From assembly GCF_040958095.1 (NCBI RefSeq), contig NC_091214.1, positions 7,644,545-7,708,544 of the forward strand: DNA of 64,000 nt, written 5' to 3'. Source of the stretch: Procambarus clarkii. Lineage: Eukaryota; Arthropoda; Malacostraca; Decapoda; Cambaridae. The position numbers and the translations under genes are program-made. Below are positions 34,794-46,843 of the stretch, piece after piece; the first letter of the stretch is position 1; every line of letters starts with the position of its first letter. Under the pieces are notes generated by a model, which did not search any database, was not told the DNA's origin, and worked only from the letters and a program-made list of their open reading frames with translations.

Positions 34794-37473
34794 GCTACTG
34801 GAATAGGGTAGTCTGTGCATTAAGCATTTGGCACTGAGTTTTCCCATATAACAGGAACCGATGAAAGAGCATCCGAGGTCCCACACTATCTCATCGCCTG
34901 GGAGAGGATTGGAATTTCTGGTTGGTTAAATACCCCAGAATTCCTACCTCTCTTATGGCTTTGAAGTATAGCGTAGTGGATACAGCATGCAACTGCCACC
35001 TTGTTGGCCAGTGTTCGAGTCTCCTGGTGGGTTGAGTGTCTAAAAAGTTATAAACTTCAGCTACTGGAATAGGGTAGTCTGTGCATTAAGCATTTGGCAC
35101 TGAGTTTTCCCATATAACAGGAACCGATGAAAGAGCATCCGAGGTCCCACACTATCTCATCGCCTGGGAGAGGATTGGAATTTCTGGTTGGTTAAATACC
35201 CCAGAATTCCTACCTCTCTTATGGCTTTGAAGTATAGCGTAGTGGATACAGCATGCAACTGCCACCTTGTTGGCCAGTGTTCGAGTCTCCTGGTGGGTTG
35301 AGTGTCTAAAAAGTTATAAACTTCAGCTACTGGAATAGGGTAGTCTGTGCATTAAGCATTTGGCACTGAGTTTTCCCATATAACAGGAACCGATGAAAGA
35401 GCATCCGAGGTCCCACACTATCTCATCGCCTGGGAGAGGATTGGAATTTCTGGTTGGTTAAATACCCCAGAATTCCTACCTCTCTTATGGCTTTGAAGTA
35501 TAGCGTAGTGGATACAGCATGCAACTGCCACCTTGTTGGCCAGTGTTCGAGTCTCCTGGTGGGTTGAGTGTCTAAAAAGTTATAAACTTCAGCTACTGGA
35601 ATAGGGTAGTCTGTGCATTAAGCATTTGGCACTGAGTTTTCCCATATAACAGGAACCGATGAAAGAGCATCCGAGGTCCCACACTATCTCATCGCCTGGG
35701 AGAGGATTGGAATTTCTGGTTGGTTAAATACCCCAGAATTCCTACCTCTCTTATGGCTTTGAAGTATAGCGTAGTGGATACAGCATGCAACTGCCACCTT
35801 GTTGGCCAGTGTTCGAGTCTCCTGGTGGGTTGAGTGTCTAAAAAGTTATAAACTTCAGCTACTGGAATAGGGTAGTCTGTGCATTAAGCATTTGGCACTG
35901 AGTTTTCCCATATAACAGGAACCGATGAAAGAGCATCCGAGGTCCCACACTATCTCATCGCCTGGGAGAGGATTGGAATTTCTGGTTGGTTAAATACCCC
36001 AGAATTCCTACCTCTCTTATGGCTTTGAAGTATAGCGTAGTGGATACAGCATGCAACTGCCACCTTGTTGGCCAGTGTTCGAGTCTCCTGGTGGGTTGAG
36101 TGTCTAAAAAGTTATAAACTTCAGCTACTGGAATAGGGTAGTCTGTGCATTAAGCATTTGGCACTGAGTTTTCCCATATAACAGGAACCGATGAAAGAGC
36201 ATCCGAGGTCCCACACTATCTCATCGCCTGGGAGAGGATTGGAATTTCTGGTTGGTTAAATACCCCAGAATTCCTACCTCTCTTATGGCTTTGAAGTATA
36301 GCGTAGTGGATACAGCATGCAACTGCCACCTTGTTGGCCAGTGTTCGAGTCTCCTGGTGGGTTGAGTGTCTAAAAAGTTATAAACTTCAGCTACTGGAAT
36401 AGGGTAGTCTGTGCATTAAGCATTTGGCACTGAGTTTTCCCATATAACAGGAACCGATGAAAGAGCATCCGAGGTCCCACACTATCTCATCGCCTGGGAG
36501 AGGATTGGAATTTCTGGTTGGTTAAATACCCCAGAATTCCTACCTCTCTTATGGCTTTGAAGTATAGCGTAGTGGATACAGCATGCAACTGCCACCTTGT
36601 TGGCCAGTGTTCGAGTCTCCTGGTGGGTTGAGTGTCTAAAAAGTTATAAACTTCAGCTACTGGAATAGGGTAGTCTGTGCATTAAGCATTTGGCACTGAG
36701 TTTTCCCATATAACAGGAACCGATGAAAGAGCATCCGAGGTCCCACACTATCTCATCGCCTGGGAGAGGATTGGAATTTCTGGTTGGTTAAATACCCCAG
36801 AATTCCTACCTCTCTTATGGCTTTGAAGTATAGCGTAGTGGATACAGCATGCAACTGCCACCTTGTTGGCCAGTGTTCGAGTCTCCTGGTGGGTTGAGTG
36901 TCTAAAAAGTTATAAACTTCAGCTACTGGAATAGGGTAGTCTGTGCATTAAGCATTTGGCACTGAGTTTTCCCATATAACAGGAACCGATGAAAGAGCAT
37001 CCGAGGTCCCACACTATCTCATCGCCTGGGAGAGGATTGGAATTTCTGGTTGGTTAAATACCCCAGAATTCCTACCTCTCTTATGGCTTTGAAGTATAGC
37101 GTAGTGGATACAGCATGCAACTGCCACCTTGTTGGCCAGTGTTCGAGTCTCCTGGTGGGTTGAGTGTCTAAAAAGTTATAAACTTCAGCTACTGGAATAG
37201 GGTAGTCTGTGCATTAAGCATTTGGCACTGAGTTTTCCCATATAACAGGAACCGATGAAAGAGCATCCGAGGTCCCACACTATCTCATCGCCTGGGAGAG
37301 GATTGGAATTTCTGGTTGGTTAAATACCCCAGAATTCCTACCTCTCTTATGGCTTTGAAGTATAGCGTAGTGGATACAGCATGCAACTGCCACCTTGTTG
37401 GCCAGTGTTCGAGTCTCCTGGTGGGTTGAGTGTCTAAAAAGTTATAAACTTCAGCTACTGGAATAGGGTAGTC

Positions 37474-37480
<7 letters not shown>
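34794..37480 (+). repeat. 266-bp satellite, inverted block
   Basis: The same unit in opposite orientation, starting GCTACTGGAATAGGG at 34794, 35060, 35326 and on to 37454 with exact 266-bp spacing: 10 full units and a 27-bp partial that stops at the (TA)n. The A-box-like (34969-34979) and B-box-like (35013-35024) motifs are now on the plus strand. The two blocks form a giant inverted repeat with about 2.7-kb arms. Confidence 0.95.

Positions 37481-37569
<89 letters not shown>
37481..37569. repeat. (TA)n tract, right flank of the satellite
   Basis: TA repeat directly abutting a satellite unit cut at GTGCAT. Confidence 0.95.
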
Positions 37570-37572
<3 letters not shown>

Positions 37573-37685
37573 GTGAGGTTGTTAAAGAGCCTTGAAGTAG
37601 GGGGGTGAGAGATGAGGCTGGTTAAAAAGCCTTTCAATAAGGGTAGAAACAGGAGGTACTCCCATGTGGGAAAAATCCGATTCCG

Positions 37686-37742
<57 letters not shown>
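37570..37742. other. unclassified spacer and (TA)n
   Basis: About 120 bp of unrecognised sequence (37570-37690), then (TA)n to 37740. Confidence 0.5.
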
Positions 37743-37743
<1 letters not shown>

Positions 37744-38077
37744 GGCATGCCCACTTGGGGACTGTAAGCTCCAAAAAACCCAGTATATAGGCAAGACAAC
37801 AACATCTCTTTCTAGGCGTTTAACGATGCATAAACAACAGGGCTCCATTAAGGAACATATAATCTCTTCCCATAACCAAACCATCGCCAGAGAAATCCTA
37901 GTAAACAACACAGAAATCATCGATAGATACAGCGATAGCAGGCGGCTCGACGTTTGCGAGGCACTACACATCAAGAAGTCAACACCAGCAATCAACAGCC
38001 AATTATTGCACAACTATATTCTACCCACCTCAAGACTCCGCTCCAATATAGAAGCATCAAGAAATATGGACCAATAG
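37743..38077 (+). pseudogene. PLE family 1, GIY-YIG C-terminal fragment
   Basis: Begins inside the GIY-YIG domain (CPLGDCKLQK, in a (TA)n junction) and runs to the ORF stop at 38075-38077. It has no reverse transcriptase part. Confidence 0.85.
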
Positions 38078-38495
38078 GCTTTCTACAAACACTTCTATTC
38101 AATATCCATTGTTTCGTGTTCTGTCTTGTGTTGATACTTTTAATACCCTATTAATATCCTCTAATGCCACATCATCCTTCCCACCTTACTCAAATGTAAT
38201 GCCACATCACCCTTCCCACCTCACTCAAATGTAGATATAAAATCAGGGAAACGCAAGTTCTAATCAGTTGTGTATTTGTGAAGTCTTTGAAAATGTAATA
38301 AGTTTTACGAAACGCGCCCGTGTCGCGTCAGACTAGAAATAAAAATGAATTTTGGAGAAGTGATTTTTGATTTACCTCCAACAGTGAAGCATAATGTACG
38401 AAAGATTGAAAAAATTCGTGTTAGAATTATTAATCTTACTTTTTCGGTCATATTTAATAAATTATGTCTACAGGAAAGACTGCTACCAAAATATA

Positions 38496-38502
<7 letters not shown>
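38078..38502 (+). mobile_element. PLE family 1, 3' UTR and tandem 5' start
   Basis: 3' UTR, a hammerhead-like fold at 38282-38334, and a new ORF start at 38345 with about 52 codons before (TA)n. Confidence 0.85.

Positions 38503-38590
<88 letters not shown>
38503..38590. repeat. (TA)n tract, 5' flank of LINE copy 1
   Basis: TA repeat between a PLE restart and the LINE 5' end. Confidence 0.95.
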
Positions 38591-38592
<2 letters not shown>

Positions 38593-39364
38593 AAGGGGTT
38601 CCAAGGGGTTGTCATAGCCAGGGGGTTGTAATGGGGACGAGCTCCCATGACCTATAAAATGCTCCTATACGGCATGCGTCTCAAATAGCCTCTGACAACC
38701 AAGTCCAACTCCTGGCCTGCACGGGTGGCTTAGTCTAAGTCCGGCGGAACTGCTTTTACCGATAGGAGAAGGGGTGAGGGCGTGGCTCTGGCGCCTTAAA
38801 ACCAGCTGCTCCGGGTAGATGGGACTCGATAGCCTGGGAAGGCAGCCCATCTAGGGGAAGGAAAACCCTGATTTTAAACCTCCGCTGCCTTGCGGCTATA
38901 CCCTTTTTTTTGGGAAGGCTTCAGGAGTCAACCTCGAGGAAAAATCCGGAGTTGGAGCCCCTAAGGCAGTTCGTTGTTGACGTCGACCTCGTTCTGGCAG
39001 CTCCTGCGACGTTGCTGGAACCATGCGTATTGGCATTTGCCTTTCTATTGGATAATTTCAGGAACGTGGAGAGGGGGGACCTGCTGCATGGGTAACAGCT
39101 TCTCCTCCATATCTACCTACCCAGGCTTTGCACCCTGGAGAGGACACTCCAGCTTCGCCTCACAGCGTCGAACCAACACGGGAAGCGACAGTCTACCGGT
39201 TTTAAGTCTTCTGCTCGATTGGCGAAGAGTGTGACGCCAGGGGTTGCTTCCGACGGTGGGAGGGGTCATCGCGCCCCACTGGGCAGCTACCGCCCGCCTC
39301 AAGCTGGGCAAACCCCAGCTAATAAGGTGTTGCCTCGTCACGGTCCGTTAACCTCACTGGGTGC

Positions 39365-40546
39365 GTGGGGTTTACGGTGAAAACCGACAAGCGGCCCGAC
39401 AACTTTGCACCAAGCAATACCAAGCCAAAGAAGAAAATATCAACTGCCCTAAAGCTGGGCACATGGAACGTCAGGACACTGACACCAGGTTTCTCTGACG
39501 ACCTGCAAGAAATCAATGATGCCCGAAAAACAGCAATCATCGATAGGGAGTTGAGCAAGCTGCAGATGGATATTGTTGCTCTCCAAGAGACCAGGCTCCC
39601 AGGATCAGGATCTGTGAGAGAGAGGACCTTCTCTTTCTTCTGGCAAGGAAAACCTCCAGATGAGACCAGAGAACATGGTGTGGGATTTGCCGTCAGGAAT
39701 GCACTGTTGGGACACATTATGCCACCGATGGGGGAAACCGAACGAATTCTGTCTCTGCAACTGTACTCCCAAACAGGACCAGTCAATGTAATTAGTGCAT
39801 ATGCACCAACCCTGACTACTCCAGCAGAGACAAAGGAAAAATTCTACGATGACCTCAACAGAGTCATAGCGAGAATCCCTGTAAAGGAGCCACTGTTCAT
39901 CCTCGGCGACTTCAACGCCAGAGTGGGTGCCGAGCACAACATTTGGCCCACTTGCCTGGGTCAATTTGGCATAGGAAGGATGAATGAGAACGGGCAACGT
40001 CTGCTAGAACTCTGCTGCCTTCATGGTCTTTGTGTCACCAACACGTTCTTCGGCACAAAGCCTCAACACCGAGTATCTTGGAGACACCCCAGATCCAAGC
40101 ACTGGCACCAGCTTGACCTGATTCTTACCAGGCGTGCAAGTCTACCCAGCGCCAAGATTACGCGTAGCTACCAGAGCGCTGTCTGTGACACCGACCACTC
40201 CCTGGTATGTAGCAGGGTCAAGATGCAACCAAACAAGATTCATCACTCGAAAAAGGCGGGCAGCCCTCGCATCGACACCACCAAGACCCGCAACCAGGAC
40301 AAGGTGGAAGATTTTGCACACGTGCTCGAGGAAGCTCTCCCTGGCCCAGCTGGGGTCACTGCCTGTAAAAGATGGGAGCACTTCAGAGACGCTGTGTTCA
40401 ACGCTGCCATTTCCACCTTTGGCAAGAAGACCAGCAGGTCGGCAGACTGGTTCGAGGCTCACTCGGAAGAGATGACACCTGTAATCGAAGAGAAGAGAAA
40501 CGCCTTGGCAGCCTACAAAGCCTGCCCAAGTCAGCGCAACTTATAG
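39365..40546 (+). pseudogene. LINE ORF, endonuclease part, copy 1 (premature stop)
   Basis: 393 codons. The apurinic/apyrimidinic-type endonuclease spans about 30-275: GTWNVRTL, the catalytic E in LQETRLPGSG, LGDFNARVG, and CDTDHSLV (final D-H). It ends at TAG 40544-40546, where the intact minus-strand copy has CAG. About 30 bp later a further 2-bp insertion shifts the frame, so the downstream part continues in another frame from about 40580. Confidence 0.88.
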
Positions 40547-40579
40547 ATCCTTCGGGCCGTCCGCTGCAAAGTGCAGCAC

Positions 40580-42615
40580 ATCGCGCCAGGCGATGTGCCA
40601 ACAACTATTGGCTCCAGCTCTGCTCCCAGATACAGACTGCAGCGGATACAGGCAATGTAAGGGGAATGTATGACGGCATCAAGCAGGCCCTCGGCCCAAT
40701 CCAGAGGAAGACCGCTCCTCTGAAATCTGCCACTGGCGAGGTGATTCAGGACCAGACAATGCAGCTGAAGCGCTGGGTCGAGCACTACTCTGAGCTATAC
40801 GCCAGGGACAATGTGGTCACCGAAGATGCCCTGAGCGCCATTGAGTGTCTGCCTGTGTTAATGGAGCTCGACAGCAAACCGACCCTGGTAGAACTCAGCG
40901 ATGCCCTAGACTCCCTTGCTTCTGGTAAAGCTCCTGGCAAAGATGACATTCCTGCTGAGACCTTGAAGTGCTGCAAAGGTAGCCTGCTCATGGAGCTGCA
41001 TGAAATTCTCTGCCTCTGCTGGGAAGAAGGAGAGGTGCCACAGGACATGAGGGATGCCAACATCGTCACACTGTATAAGAATAAAGGTGACAGGGGCGAC
41101 TGCAACAACTACCGTGGAATCTCCCTCTTCAGTATTGTCGGAAAGCTGTTTGCTCGAGTCGCATTGAAGAGGCTCCAAGTACTTGCAGAGAGAGTCTATC
41201 CAGAATCACAATGCGGATTCAGAGCTGGCAGGTCCACCATCGACATGGTTTTTTCCTTCAGACAACTGCAGGAGAAATGCAGGGAACAGAAGCAGCCACT
41301 CTTTGTAGCCTTCATAGATCTGAAGAAGGCCTTCGACCTCGTCAGCAGGGATGGCCTGTTCAAGATCCTCCCCAAGATCGGATGCCCACCCAGGCTCCTC
41401 AGCATCATCAGATCTTTCCATGAGAACATGAGGGGCACCGTGGTCTTTGATGGCCTAACATCAGACGCCTTTGACATCCGAAGTGGAGTAAAGCAGGGCT
41501 GCGTACTGGCTCCAACCCTATTCGGGATTTTCTTCGCAGTTATGCTGCGGCACGCCTTCGGATCTGTCACGGAAGGCATTTACCTCCGGACCAGGTTGGA
41601 TGGAAAGCTCTTTAACCTCGCCAGGCTGAGAGCCAAGACAAAGGTTCGGCTGAGGTGTCTGCGCGACTTCCTCTTTACCGACGACGCAGCAGTCACTGCC
41701 CACTCAGCTGAAGACCTCCAACGGCTCATAACCCGCTTCAGCGAGGCCTCTCAGGCTTTCGGACTCACCATCAGTCTGAAGAAAACACAAGTCATGGGAC
41801 AAGGAGTGGACTCCCCACCTGACATCGGCATCTCTGATTCCAAACTGGAAGTCGTTCACGACTTCGTGTACCTGGGCTCCACAATCTCTGACTCCCTCTC
41901 TCTTGATACGGAGCTAAACAAACGCATCGGCAAGGCATCTACTACCATGTCCAAACTGACAAAGAGAGTGTGGGCCAACAATAGGCTTACTGAGTATACT
42001 AAGATTCAGGTTTACAGATCCTGTGTCCTGAGCACTCTCCTTTATGGCAGTGAGTCTTGGACACTCCGCGCCCGTCAGGAAAGACAGCTGAATGCCTACC
42101 ACATGCGCTGCCTTAGACACATCTTGGACATCACCTGGCAGGACAAGGTGACAAACAACAACGTCTTGGGGAGAACAAGAATCACCAGCATGTACACAAT
42201 GCTGAAACAGAGACGAATGCGCTGGCTCTGGCACGTTGTGCGAATGGGCGACGGCAGGATCCCCAAGGATCTCCTGTACGGAGAGCTGAGGCAGGGAAAG
42301 CGTCCAGCAGGCAAGCCCCAGCAACGGTACAAAGACGTATGCAAAAGGGACCTGAAAGCCATGGACGTCGATCTTGCTATATGGGAGACACTGGCTGCAG
42401 ACCGTTCAGCCTGGAGGCAGTCTGTTCAAAGAGGTCTCTCCAAGTTCGAGGAGTCACTTGCCAAGGAATCGGAGGCAAAGAGACAGAGAAGGAAAGCCGG
42501 TAGCCAGGAAGACAGACCAGAATCGGACTTCGTTTGTGCTCGGTGTGGGATGGACTGCCTCTCTCGGATTGGCCTCATCAGTCACACCAGACGCTGCACC
42601 AGGATTGACAACTAG
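40580..42615 (+). pseudogene. LINE ORF, reverse transcriptase part, copy 1
   Basis: Open to TAG at 42613-42615. Reverse transcriptase motifs: GKAPGKDDIPAE, LYKNKGDRGDCNNYRGIS, FIDLKKAFDLVSR, SGVKQGCVLAPTLF. The catalytic box reads FTDD instead of the FADD of the intact copy. The C-terminal region has RRMRWLWHVVRMGDGRIPKD and a CxxC...H...C zinc-finger-like end (CARCGMDC). Together with the upstream stop and frameshift, these make this copy inactive. Confidence 0.88.
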
Positions 42616-42658
42616 GGCGCAACTCCATAGTCTCCCGAGACTGAAGGATGCCTACTAC

Positions 42659-42919
<261 letters not shown>

Positions 42920-42970
42920 TTTCGTACTTTTAAGGTGAAGAAAAGAAGTGATTTACTATAGAGTGTATTA

Positions 42971-43026
42971 CACTTATTTGTATAATTGGCACGACGTTTC
43001 GAACCTCCATGGTTCATTCTCAAGTG
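42971..43026 (-). ncRNA. hammerhead-like motif of PLE family 2
   Basis: On the minus strand: CACTT pairing with AAGTG, then TTGAGAAT, a stem GAACC-ATGGA-GGTTC, and GAAACG. The TTGARAAT + stem II + GAAACG order equals family 1, although stem III is not evident. Confidence 0.35.
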
Positions 43027-43182
43027 AACAGATCTTACAATACTAGTTGATTTTATACCCGCATTAGGTCAGGTGATAATACAATGAAGGTGAAAAACAT
43101 GGGGGGATACATAAGGGATAAACATAGGGGCTGCAGAAGGCTTATTGGCCCATACGAGGCATCTCCTATCTAAACACAAAGA

Positions 43183-44166
43183 TTAATCCAGTGTAATTGG
43201 CCTGTTATGTTGGACATTGTCTTCTGTGTTGGCATCGATATGTTCTTGTCTTGTCCTTACTCTCATGGTGGGTAGAGTAAATAGTTCCGTGATTTGGGTG
43301 TTCATGGTAGGTCGCTCTATTCTTATGTGAATTGCCTCAAGAATTTGTAATCTTCTTGAATCTTGGGTTTTGTCTATTATGCAAGTATTCTTGTTCAACA
43401 TTTCTCTTGTTAGAGTAATGTCATGGGCTTGTCTCATGTGATTCCTAGGGGCACCAGATTGAAGATGGCATGTCAAATGCCTCGTCAGCTTGGTCGACGT
43501 CACACCTATGTACTTACATTGAAGGTTACATCCTTCGTGGGGGCAAGTGTACATGTATACAACGCTTGACTGCTGTAGAGGGTTCTCCGTCGGCTTCGGG
43601 CTGTTTTTGATAAGGAGTTCGGAAGTCTTCTTGGTTTTGTAGAATATTATCAGGTTTATGTTTTGGTTAGGAGTAGTGCTTTTTACTCCTTTACGGATTA
43701 TTTCTTTCATTATTCTTTCCTCTTTTATATGTTCACTGTGCATGGTTGATTTGTAATATAATTTTATTGGGGGTGTTGTGGTTTCTGTTCTAGGTTCTGA
43801 ATTATACCAACGGTCCAAGTGTATTCTTATAGCAGCGTTTATTTCCGCGTTGCTATATCCGTTGTTCACCAATACCTGAGTTACTCTTTCAAACTCTCTA
43901 CTCACGTTGCTCCATTCAGAGCAGTGGGTAAGCGCTCGACGAATATAAGCATTGAGAACACTGGCTTTGTATCTTTGGGGGCACTCACTTCTACCGTTCA
44001 GGCATAATCCTATGTTGGTGGGCTTGGTATATACGTTGGTGCTTAAAGAGGTTCCTGTTTTTGTTATTAGTACATCCAAGAATGGCAGACTGTTATTTTC
44101 ACTATTTTCATGTGTAAATCGGAGTACTGACTCTCTCTCTAGGTGTCTTTTTAGGTCAATTAGTTC
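43183..44166 (-). pseudogene. PLE family 2, C-terminal part with GIY-YIG endonuclease (5'-truncated)
   Basis: At least 298 codons, open to the stop at 43183-43185. It begins after the reverse transcriptase active site (LPFLDVLITKTGTSL region) and includes the PLE connector (YTKPTNIGLCLNG, ALTHCSEW). The GIY-YIG module is SSVVYMYTCPHEGCNLQCKYIGVTSTKLTRHL. About half of the residues differ from family 1 while the motif order is the same, so it is a separate PLE family. Upstream (44167-44205) it meets a family 1 fragment in opposite orientation, with no reverse transcriptase. Confidence 0.85.
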
Positions 44167-44205
44167 ATCTGAGTCTTAGCTCAGAATGAACTAATTGCTT
44201 CTCAG

Positions 44206-44845
44206 CCAGCTCAGAATGGAAGCAAGTCGACGAAGAAATCTGTAGGGTAAGGCAGGTCCTAGTCAACAACGGCTTCTCCAATGGTTTCGTCGAAGATATC
44301 ATAAGAAGGAAAGTGAAACGCCATGCAACCTCTGAAGAGACAACTAACACAACACCTATACCCCCTATTAGACTATTTTACAGGAACTTCTTTTCCACAG
44401 CTCATAAAACGGAGGAAAGGGTCCTGAAAGATATTGTTAATAGAAACGTTATCCCTACAGACAAAAATCAGAGGATACAACTGACGATTTACTATAAAAC
44501 CAGAAAAACGGCCAGCCTACTCATGAGAAACTCTCCAGACACAAAACAGAACGCTTTAAAAGAGACTAACGTCGTCTATGCCTTCAAATGCCCTCTTGGG
44601 GACTGTTAGCTCCAAAAAACCCAGTATATAGGCAAGACAACAACATCTCTTTCTAGGCGTTTAACGATGCATAAGCAACAGGGCTCCATTAAGGAACATG
44701 TAATCTCTTCCCACAACCAAACCATCGCCAGAGAAATCCTAGTAAACAACACAGAAATCATCGATAGATACAGCGATAGCAGGCGGCTTGACGTTTGCAA
44801 GGCACTACACATCAAGAAGTCAACACCAGCAATCAACAGCCAATC
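44206..44845 (+). pseudogene. PLE family 1, C-terminal fragment with a stop
   Basis: Starts within the CSSEWKQVDEE region and runs through the GIY-YIG module. A TAG replaces the AAG codon after CPLGDC (44607-44609), so it is broken. It is cut at 44845 and joined to an inverted PLE piece. Confidence 0.85.
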
Positions 44846-45249
44846 AAAATTCATTTTTATTTCTAGTCTGACGTGTTACTTGAACGCGTTTCATAATAAC
44901 TTATTACATTTTCAAAGACGTTTAGTTTACACACTTACAACTATAACCTGCAAACACTAAACAGAGTTCTTACAATGATATAAACAGCTTTCATTTTATA
45001 CCCGCATTTTGGTTGAGGTGATATGTTACAACAGTTTTGGATGAGGTGAACAAAACTTTCAACACAGGACAGAACACGAAACAATGGGTATTAATTGGGT
45101 AAATTGAAGGTAAGAATGTAAGTAACTGCAAAGGGCCTATTGGCCCATATTTGTTTATGCTTCTGTATTGGAGCGGAGTCTTGAAGTGGGTAGAATGTAG
45201 TTGTGCATTAATTGGCTCTTGATTGCTGGTGTTGACTTCTTGATGTGTA
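44846..45249 (-). mobile_element. PLE family 1, 5' end, hammerhead-like fold, 3' UTR and ORF end (inverted)
   Basis: Minus strand: ORF end (CEALHIKKSTPAINS-like, near 45225-45249), 3' UTR, hammerhead-like fold at 44865-44920, and the first codons. In this diverged copy stem II keeps pairing through a G-U pair (GTAA/TTAT), while one stem III pair is lost. Confidence 0.7.
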
Positions 45250-45292
45250 TACACATAGACATCAAGAAGTCAACACCAGCTATCAACAGCTA
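45250..45292 (+). mobile_element. PLE scrap in inverted orientation
   Basis: CATCAAGAAGTCAACACCAGC repeats, on the opposite strand, the sequence at 45220-45245, giving a tight hairpin centred on TGTGTATACACA. Confidence 0.7.
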
Positions 45293-45719
45293 ATTAATCG
45301 GACACACTATTGACCTGGACACACTATTAAAATTCTGAGTGTTTTAACAGAAAATGAAGAAAAGATATGGGGAGGTAAATGTAACGGCTCAAGTAAGTGT
45401 AATTATGTAGTATTCTTAGCAGTCTGGAATTGTACTTATTACACCTAGTATTAAACCATACTGTCAATTCGGAGGATGGGTTACATAGTGATATAGTGGC
45501 ATTTCTGTGATTTTTTGGCAGAAGATGCGTTCTCAATCTCTGGGTTCACCAATTCCCCAGTTGCATCTGTTAACCAGACGTAGTCTATATAACCAAACTG
45601 CTATTTTCCTGCAGCTTCCTTTCGGGATATTTAACCTGTCTAACTTGGTGGCACTGAAGATATCATTTTCAGGAGGGTGAACCCTCTGCAACTCTTTGTT
45701 GTAGATGGCTTTTGAGACA
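45293..45719. other. no gene recognised
   Basis: AT-rich sequence with only short ORFs of no recognisable content. Confidence 0.4.
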
Positions 45720-45860
45720 GGAGATTGATTGATTGATGATGATTGAGCCACTCAAGTAGTGGCATGGACATGAATAGGCCTTAAAGGAAACAGTAGTTGT
45801 TGTTTTAGATTTAGCTACTTAGAACAAGATGTCCACGTAGCACGGCTATTATGAGGAGGT
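45720..45860 (+). mobile_element. dispersed short repeat (decapod-type), copy 1
   Basis: GATTGATTGATGATGATTGAGCC...TGGCATGGACATGAATAGGCC, followed by GTTGTTGTTTTAGATTTAGCTAC and a CACGTAGCACGG motif. The same modules recur at 45998-46120. Confidence 0.55.
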
Positions 45861-45997
45861 GGAGGTTTCCTCCTTTTCTCTCATTTCTTTTCCGCTTCTG
45901 TTTTAGCTCACTGGTTTTAGTCTTATTAAATAACATTATCGTGGTGGCGGATATAGATGCACAAAGTTCAATAATGTGTCCGATTCTTCATCTGGAG

Positions 45998-46120
45998 AGA
46001 GGATTGACTGATGAAGATTAAGCCCCCCAAGAGGTAGTACAGGCATGAATAGCCCGAAATGGGTGGAGAGAGGTGTTGTTGTTGGTTTGATTCAGCTACT
46101 CGTAAAGTAGTAAAACTTCT
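45998..46120 (+). mobile_element. dispersed short repeat (decapod-type), copy 2
   Basis: GATTGACTGATGAAGATTAAGCC...ACAGGCATGAATAGCCC, then TGTTGTTGTTGGTTTGATTCAGCTACTCG. About 70 percent identical to copy 1 by eye and cut at its 3' end. Confidence 0.55.
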
Positions 46121-46142
46121 TACATTTTCATTTGGAGACAAG

Positions 46143-46266
46143 CTGAGAGCGCAGCAGGCTGTTCACCATATGCACTCTAAGAGCAGCAGGTAAGTCCCCA
46201 CACGCACAATGAGAGCTGTAGGCAAGCCACTACACTCACAATGAGAGCAGCAGACAAACCATCACA
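46143..46266 (+). repeat. decayed minisatellite units, about 4
   Basis: GAGCGCAGCAGGCTGTTCACCATATGCACTCTAAGAGCAGCAGG and following degenerate units match the 32-bp minisatellite at 47790-54117 (GAGCAGCAGGCCGTCCACCACACGCACTCT). They lie about 125 bp upstream of the receptor pseudogene. Confidence 0.7.
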
Positions 46267-46391
46267 TGCATTTAACAAGACTACCTGGTTGATAATGCAA
46301 CTTAAATTCATTTGAATAATCTACAATAAATTTAACGCTGACTTTGTAGAAAACTAAACATTGCAGCAAAAGATCAATATACTCAAGAAAT

Positions 46392-46758
46392 TTGTCTCCA
46401 CAAGCAACAGCGGGCGCTGGGTCGTGGCCATGGCGTGTACTGGTGATCAGCCTTCAGGTACTTGAAATATTTCCTAACACAGTGTCCCAGAACGAGATTC
46501 GCTGCTCCTGCAAGTTCAACCTTAAGCTCTGCCTCTGGGCAGTCTTCGTGCAAATAATAATCTTCGCTTCAACCTTTTTTAATGATAAATTAATGCATGT
46601 TGCACGAGATTCTTACGATGCAGGGAGTTCAATATTTTTTTTATTCGCAAATGTTAATTAGTTTGGCACTGACAAGCCTTGTGCTCTCTCTATGCATTTT
46701 CAACAAAAATTTTGTTATGGTTTTGGAGGACGTATCGACGATGCTCAACGTAATTTAA
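46392..46758 (+). pseudogene. gustatory-receptor-like first exon, decayed paralogue
   Basis: Aligns with the exon at 54246: SPQATAGAGSWPWRVLVISLQVLEIFPNTV against [30 protein letters not shown]. The start codon is TTG where the paralogue has ATG. After about 80 residues the frame is lost near 46655; a second frame then matches further (NKNFVMVLEDVSTML against [14 protein letters not shown]) and stops at 46756-46758. The remaining helices are missing. These three defects make it a pseudogene of a 7-transmembrane chemoreceptor. Confidence 0.65.
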
Positions 46759-46843
46759 CAAACTTTGAGATAGAATTTACCAAACTTTGTGATTAATAAT
46801 AATCAGTCGGTCAGTTAATCAAATAATCAGTTAATAATAATAA

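Larger units (their letters stand above)
38591..42658 (+). mobile_element. APE-type non-LTR retrotransposon (LINE), copy 1, near full length
   Basis: A GC-rich 5' leader of about 770 bp (38591-39364), a single ORF region broken once, and a very short 3' UTR of about 43 bp that contains a GTCTCCCGAGAC hairpin and ends CTACTA without poly(A). The next bases turn into TA-rich sequence. A single ORF with endonuclease plus reverse transcriptase, a short 3' UTR and a microsatellite-like tail resemble the RTE group, but the clade is not certain. Confidence 0.85.

Noticed and set aside
29285..37480. CRISPR array
   Set aside because: The 266-bp units are uniform along their whole length with no unique spacers, and the setting is clearly eukaryotic.
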